Position numbers and translations under genes: made by a program. Below the pieces are notes generated by a model. That model had not been told where the DNA came from. It worked only from the letters and a program-made list of their open reading frames with translations, and searched no databases. Below, piece after piece: positions 20,669-24,243 of a stretch of 24,243 bases of DNA. This DNA is from Oscillospiraceae bacterium (GTDB lineage Bacteria > Bacillota_A > Clostridia > Oscillospirales > CAG-272), in assembly GCA_015063445.1 (NCBI GenBank), contig SVUD01000029.1:1-24243 (forward strand). Direction: 5' to 3'. Positions within the stretch are counted from its first letter, which is position 1, and every line of letters begins with the position of its first letter.

Positions 20669-23573
20669 ATTTTTTAAACCGCTTATTGCGGTAGTATTGA
20701 TGTGTCTTTGCATCTGTTCTGTCTTTTTAATTTCATATGCGGAAGATGAAACACTTGATGCTGAGGCAGCAGCGAATGTAAAAATGGACATAGTTGCAAA
20801 TAACGTATCATATTCGGATTCGTTATATATTCTTTATGCAATAAATAATGAGGGCTTCGATAGAACGAAGCATGAAATCAAGATGCTGTTTTGGGACGAG
20901 GCTCAAGAAAGCTATGCTCTCGGAACAGAAAAGTATGCAGTTACCAATAGCGGAACAGCAAAAGTAAAGGGGAAAAACTGTCTTATATTTTACTCAAACG
21001 GCATAGCTGCCAAGGGGATGACGGATGATATTTTCGCCCGCTCTTGCGTCGTGATTGAGGGAAAAGAGTACTATAGCGACGTTATGAAGTTTAGCGTGCT
21101 CGAATACGTTCATGCCATGAAAGAGCAGGGAAATATCGGCAACGGACAGATAAAGCTGTTTACATCAATGCTTGATTATGGAACTGCAGCTCAGAATAGC
21201 TTCGGACACAATACCTCCCGACCTGCAAATGGAGAATATCACAAGGTAAGTGTAAAAGGGGGAAAACTGCCTGACGGCTTCAAAGACGGACGTTATCTTG
21301 CGAACGAGAAGGTTGTTATTACTCCCGATGAACCCGCTCCCGGTATGCGATTCTCTCACTGGGTTGACGAGGACGGAATTATAGTCAGTTTTGATAAAGA
21401 GCTTGAAATAACCGTAGGTAAAAAGTCAAAAGAATACACTGCAATTTATAAAGATATATCAAACATAGTTACGCAGCTTATGCTTAAGGGTGAGATTGCT
21501 TATAACGGAAGCATAGAAGATATCGATCTTCCTACCGCTGTTACTTTTGAGATCAACGGTGAGGCTGTTACTCTTGAGGTTACTTGGGATACAGCGGAAT
21601 TTGAAAGCTCGAAAATAGGAAAGCAGAATATATATGCAGAGCTGGTAGATACCTCTGCTTACAAAACGTACGGTATAGAACCGGGTAGTATTGTATATGA
21701 AATCGATACGCTTCCGTTCGCGTATGAGCTTGATTCTTCAAACGGAGAGTACGTTCTCACGGGATATTACGGAGATGCAGAGAGCATCACCATTCCCGCA
21801 GCTTACAAAAATATTTACATCAGCAGAATAGCATCGAAGGCATTCAACCGAGTTATGACGCTGAAAGAGGTAATCGTTCCCGATACAGTGAAAAAGATAG
21901 ATAGCGGAGCATTCTTCTATTGTGATAATATCGAGAGAATAACTCTTCCGTTTATTGGTGAAAGTGAAGATTCATCGAATTCTTGGCTCGGCTGGATTTT
22001 CGGAGCAACGCAATGCGATACACAGCACGGAATGCTTCCGCTTGAATTTTATTCAATTACTTTGAGTGATGGCGCTACCAAAGTACCGCAATATGCTTTT
22101 TATAAATGCTCTCAGATCACCGAGTTTAATATTCCCGATACTGTAAAAGAAATAAAAAGCCAGGCATTCAGTTATTGTACGGGATTAACCGAATTTACTA
22201 TTCCATCTTCCCTTATTACCATGTGGGGTGCTTTTTATGAATGCTCAAATTTGAAGAAAGTTAATGTTTCAAGCCTCGATTCACTCTTCAATATACGGTT
22301 TACTGGTTTATCCAGCGGCGTTGGTCCTTTATCGAATAGTTCGAAACTGTATTGCGATGGTAAGCTTGTGCGAGAGATTAGAGTACCTGACGGTGTAACA
22401 GATGTTCCTCTGATTTTGCAGGGATGCGCGAGTATTGAGAAAATCACAATACCTTCATCTGTCAAATCTTTTGATCCTTATGCGTTTTATAATATGAAGT
22501 CACTAAAGGAGGTTGTGTTTGAAAATCCGGGAGTAATTACTGACATTGGTTACGAAATGTTCTCTGGTTGCATAAGCCTTGTTTCTGTTGATTTTTCTGA
22601 CTTCACATCTCTTAAAAAAATGGAAGGTACATTCAATGGTTGCACTTCGCTTGAGATCGTTAAACTTCCTTCGGGATTGATAGAGATTGGCGGAAGTATG
22701 TTCTCTGGCACAGCAATAAAAAGCATTATTTTGCCGGAAGGAATTCAAAAAATACCGAATTCTTGCTTCTCGAATTGTAAGCAACTTGAAAGCATAGTAA
22801 TACCCGATGGTGTTGTTGAGATAGGTAACGTTGCGTTTAATGAATGTTCATCGCTTCGTGATATAGTTATGTCAGCTGCACTTACCACTATAGGCAGGAA
22901 TGCTTTTTATAACTGCGATAAACTCACGGTTATAGATCTTCCTGAACGCGTATATGAAATTGGAAGCCTAGCATTTTATGATTGTGATAATCTCGCTAAA
23001 CTCGTTATCAGATCGGAAAGATTGAATGCTATAGGTTCATCTGCATTTAACGATTGTACTAAACTTTATGAGATATTCAACCTGTCGTCTCTTAATATAA
23101 CTGCAGGTAGCGAGGAGTATGGCAGTGTGGGTTATTATGCGAAGATTGTTCATACAACTCTTGATGAGACACCACAAGTCACAGTGGATGAAGACGGATT
23201 TATTATCTTCACAAGTGATACTGAGAATACTATTATCGGTTACGTTGGTTCGGCCACCGAGATAGTTATTCCGGTGATTGATAACGGCAAGCCTACGATT
23301 GTTGCCAATGAATTGTTCATTCGTAATAGTTCGCTAAATAAAGTAACGATTTCAGAAGGAATTACAACCATAAAAGCTTATGCATTCTATTCTTGCACAA
23401 ATCTCGAAACTGTAATTATTCCTGATAGCGTAACAATCATTGGTGGCTGGGCGTTCTCGGGATGTGGCAAACTTACAATATACTGTGAGGCTGAAAGTCA
23501 ACCTGAAGAATGGAATTCTTCTTGGAATTCCTCAGATTGTCCCGTAGTGTGGGGCTATAAAGAAACCGATTAA
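20658..23573 (+). CDS. Secreted BspA-like leucine-rich repeat protein
   Basis: This 971-aa protein has a signal peptide (MNIKFFKPLIAVVLM, then a cleavage region near SYAED, residue ~31). Residues ~35-185 form a domain I do not recognise. A short beta-repeat-like segment with FKDGRYLANEKVVITPDE and MRFSHWVD follows near 195-240, then an Ig-like domain near 265-345. From ~355 to ~810 and ~860 to 950 run LRR_5/BspA repeats (YKNIYISRIASKAF, FYCDNIERITLP and many similar). The C-terminus has no LPXTG, no dockerin and no SLH domain, so attachment is unclear. The start at 20658 is chosen over upstream in-frame codons because AAGGAG (20647-20652) precedes it and it begins the signal peptide. A role in binding host, plant or neighbouring cells is inferred from the family. 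Confidence 0.85.
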   Translation: MNIKFFKPLIAVVLMCLCICSVFLISYAEDETLDAEAAANVKMDIVANNVSYSDSLYILYAINNEGFDRTKHEIKMLFWDEAQESYALGTEKYAVTNSGTAKVKGKNCLIFYSNGIAAKGMTDDIFARSCVVIEGKEYYSDVMKFSVLEYVHAMKEQGNIGNGQIKLFTSMLDYGTAAQNSFGHNTSRPANGEYHKVSVKGGKLPDGFKDGRYLANEKVVITPDEPAPGMRFSHWVDEDGIIVSFDKELEITVGKKSKEYTAIYKDISNIVTQLMLKGEIAYNGSIEDIDLPTAVTFEINGEAVTLEVTWDTAEFESSKIGKQNIYAELVDTSAYKTYGIEPGSIVYEIDTLPFAYELDSSNGEYVLTGYYGDAESITIPAAYKNIYISRIASKAFNRVMTLKEVIVPDTVKKIDSGAFFYCDNIERITLPFIGESEDSSNSWLGWIFGATQCDTQHGMLPLEFYSITLSDGATKVPQYAFYKCSQITEFNIPDTVKEIKSQAFSYCTGLTEFTIPSSLITMWGAFYECSNLKKVNVSSLDSLFNIRFTGLSSGVGPLSNSSKLYCDGKLVREIRVPDGVTDVPLILQGCASIEKITIPSSVKSFDPYAFYNMKSLKEVVFENPGVITDIGYEMFSGCISLVSVDFSDFTSLKKMEGTFNGCTSLEIVKLPSGLIEIGGSMFSGTAIKSIILPEGIQKIPNSCFSNCKQLESIVIPDGVVEIGNVAFNECSSLRDIVMSAALTTIGRNAFYNCDKLTVIDLPERVYEIGSLAFYDCDNLAKLVIRSERLNAIGSSAFNDCTKLYEIFNLSSLNITAGSEEYGSVGYYAKIVHTTLDETPQVTVDEDGFIIFTSDTENTIIGYVGSATEIVIPVIDNGKPTIVANELFIRNSSLNKVTISEGITTIKAYAFYSCTNLETVIIPDSVTIIGGWAFSGCGKLTIYCEAESQPEEWNSSWNSSDCPVVWGYKETD

Positions 23574-23579
23574 CAAAAG

Positions 23580-23606
23580 AGCAGCGGGCTGTTATGGCTC
23601 GCTGCT
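23580..23606 (+). terminator. Terminator after the leucine-rich protein gene
   Basis: AGCAGCG pairs with CGCTGCT (7 bp) around a 13-nt loop, followed by a weak T-tract (TTAACTTTT). Confidence 0.6.
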
Positions 23607-23640
23607 TAACTTTTACGCACGTTAAGTTGCAATTATGAAA

Positions 23641-23668
23641 GGCTGCCGCAGAGAACTCTACGACAGCC
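23641..23668 (-). terminator. Terminator of the spore-protein gene
   Basis: GGCTG...CAGCC with inner GAG/CTC pairs, followed on the minus strand by TTTCATAATT. It lies 40 nt beyond the stop of the spore-protein gene. Confidence 0.6.
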
Positions 23669-23708
23669 CCAGTTTTAGTTATTGTTTATAAGTCGGTTAG
23701 CAGATAAA

Positions 23709-23909
23709 TTAGCCGTTAGCCTTGAGGTTGTTCTCGTAAGACTCAACCATCTTCTTTACCATCTGACCACCAACGCTACCAGCCTGCTTAGAGGTGAGGT
23801 CGCCGTTGTAACCATCCTTAAGAGTTACGCCTACTTCGTTTGCAGCCTCCATCTTGAACTTGTTGAGAGCAGCCTTTGCTTCGGGAACGTTTACCTTATT
23901 CTTAGACAT
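23709..23909 (-). CDS. Small acid-soluble spore protein, alpha/beta type
   Basis: This 66-aa protein is an alpha/beta-type SASP, which coats and protects DNA in the dormant spore. The family core is visible: VPEAKAALNKFKMEAANEVGV, then GDLTSKQAGSVGGQMVKKMVE. The EVGV segment matches the EfGV region cut by the germination protease Gpr. The start at 23909 has AGGAGA about 9 nt upstream. It is monocistronic on the minus strand, with its own terminator and a sigma-G-like promoter. Its presence indicates a spore-forming organism. I do not give a symbol because several paralogues usually exist per genome. Confidence 0.92.
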   Translation of the reverse strand: MSKNKVNVPEAKAALNKFKMEAANEVGVTLKDGYNGDLTSKQAGSVGGQMVKKMVESYENNLKANG

Positions 23910-23950
23910 AAGAAATAATCTCCTGAATTTTTTTAAAATCTATATTAATC

Positions 23951-23981
23951 GAGCCTGCAAGATCAGAACCTTTGCAGGCTC
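23951..23981. repeat. Hairpin in the leader of the spore-protein gene
   Basis: GAGCCTGCAA (23951-23960) and TTGCAGGCTC (23972-23981) form a perfect 10-bp stem with an 11-nt loop, 42 nt upstream of the start codon. There is no T-run on either side, so it is not an obvious terminator; mRNA stabilisation is a guess. Confidence 0.6.
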
Positions 23982-24026
23982 ATTCTCTTGGACTCTGTTT
24001 TTATTTTGCCGAATTTTCTGTAGTTT

Positions 24027-24056
24027 ATTTATGCCAATTTATGTTATATTCCATGC
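24027..24056 (-). promoter_or_regulatory. Possible sigma-G type promoter of the spore-protein gene
   Basis: On the minus strand GCATG (24052-24056) and CATAAAT (24027-24033) are 18 nt apart. This fits the GHATR -35 box and spacing of sigma-G promoters, but the -10 box matches CATNHTA imperfectly. The role is inferred from the spore function of the gene. Confidence 0.35.
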
Positions 24057-24124
24057 TGGAAAATAGTCAAAATGACAAAAATGTTTAAAAAATCAAAAAA
24101 ACTGAAAAAAATTCAAAAATGGGG

Positions 24125-24153
24125 TTGACAAATTAATATTTGTATGATAGAAT
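24125..24153 (+). promoter_or_regulatory. Strong promoter, probably of an rRNA operon
   Basis: TTGACA (24125-24130) and TAGAAT (24148-24153) are separated by 17 nt, preceded by A-rich tracts that could act as an UP element. Confidence 0.7.
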
Positions 24154-24159
24154 AATAAA

Positions 24160-24243
24160 GCACATTTGCGGAAGGACAACTTCTGCTCTCAAATATGTGC
24201 AGATTAATACGAAGTATTAGTCGCTTGATCATTGAAAATTGAA
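24160..24243 (+). other. Leader with boxA-like site, start of a probable rRNA operon
   Basis: Downstream of the promoter come a stem GCACAT...ATGTGC (24169-24200), a small hairpin AATAC-GAA-GTATT and, at 24225-24238, TTGATCATTGAAAA. The last resembles the boxA-type antitermination site seen before 16S genes in Clostridia. No rRNA sequence is inside the window, so the operon is inferred. Confidence 0.5.

Overview
The window looks like chromosomal DNA of a strictly anaerobic, spore-forming member of the Clostridia, probably an uncultured gut or rumen lineage. The main clues are a multi-subunit [FeFe]-hydrogenase operon, an alpha/beta-type small acid-soluble spore protein, AGGAGG ribosome binding sites, and a BspA-like secreted leucine-rich protein. 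I cannot name the species. Most genes use moderate-GC codons; the 9.7-10.6 kb region and the 19.8-20.5 kb region look accessory.

Region 1 (1-7717, minus strand) is one long operon for an NAD-linked, probably electron-bifurcating, [FeFe] hydrogenase. In transcription order it encodes a NuoE-like subunit, a DRTGG protein, an anti-sigma-type ATPase, a second non-canonical [FeFe]-hydrogenase-like protein, a second DRTGG protein, a PHP-domain protein, a second HATPase protein, an HndB-like ferredoxin, the NuoF-like subunit and the catalytic subunit (cut by the window edge). The six genes between the NuoE and HndB genes are not structural subunits and look like a redox or H2 signalling cassette built into the operon. 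A consensus promoter lies about 240 nt upstream of the first gene, and the leader between them is rich in competing inverted repeats.

Region 2 (7786-9427, minus) carries a D-amino-acid aminotransferase-like gene and a yfcE-type phosphodiesterase. Region 3 (9590-10740) holds an AT-rich HEAT/DUF5071-like gene followed by a decayed Rhs/YD-repeat fragment, probably the remains of a toxin-immunity locus. Region 4 (10741-12826) is an intracellular GH5-like glycosidase gene divergent from an AraC regulator; the two promoters overlap at their -35 boxes over a palindrome.

Region 5 (12904-17549, plus) has a divergent type IIA topoisomerase B subunit without its A subunit, an independent phosphoglycerate mutase of the long plant/trypanosome type, and two small conserved proteins. 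Region 6 (17665-19729, plus) has a membrane protein that fuses a VTE5/dolichol-kinase-like half to a DUF92/VTE6-like half, then a nitroreductase-family gene.

Region 7 (19730-20509) has no obvious protein gene but is dense in structure. It holds a MITE-like element of about 400 bp made of serial hairpins separated by GTGATGT/ACATCAC boxes. A consensus-like promoter then drives a roughly 205-nt rod-shaped RNA ending in a UUCG terminator. Just behind this lie a 52-codon peptide gene overlapping the gene for a 971-aa secreted leucine-rich protein. The window ends with the spore-protein gene (minus) and a strong promoter with a boxA-like leader that looks like the start of an rRNA operon running out of the window.
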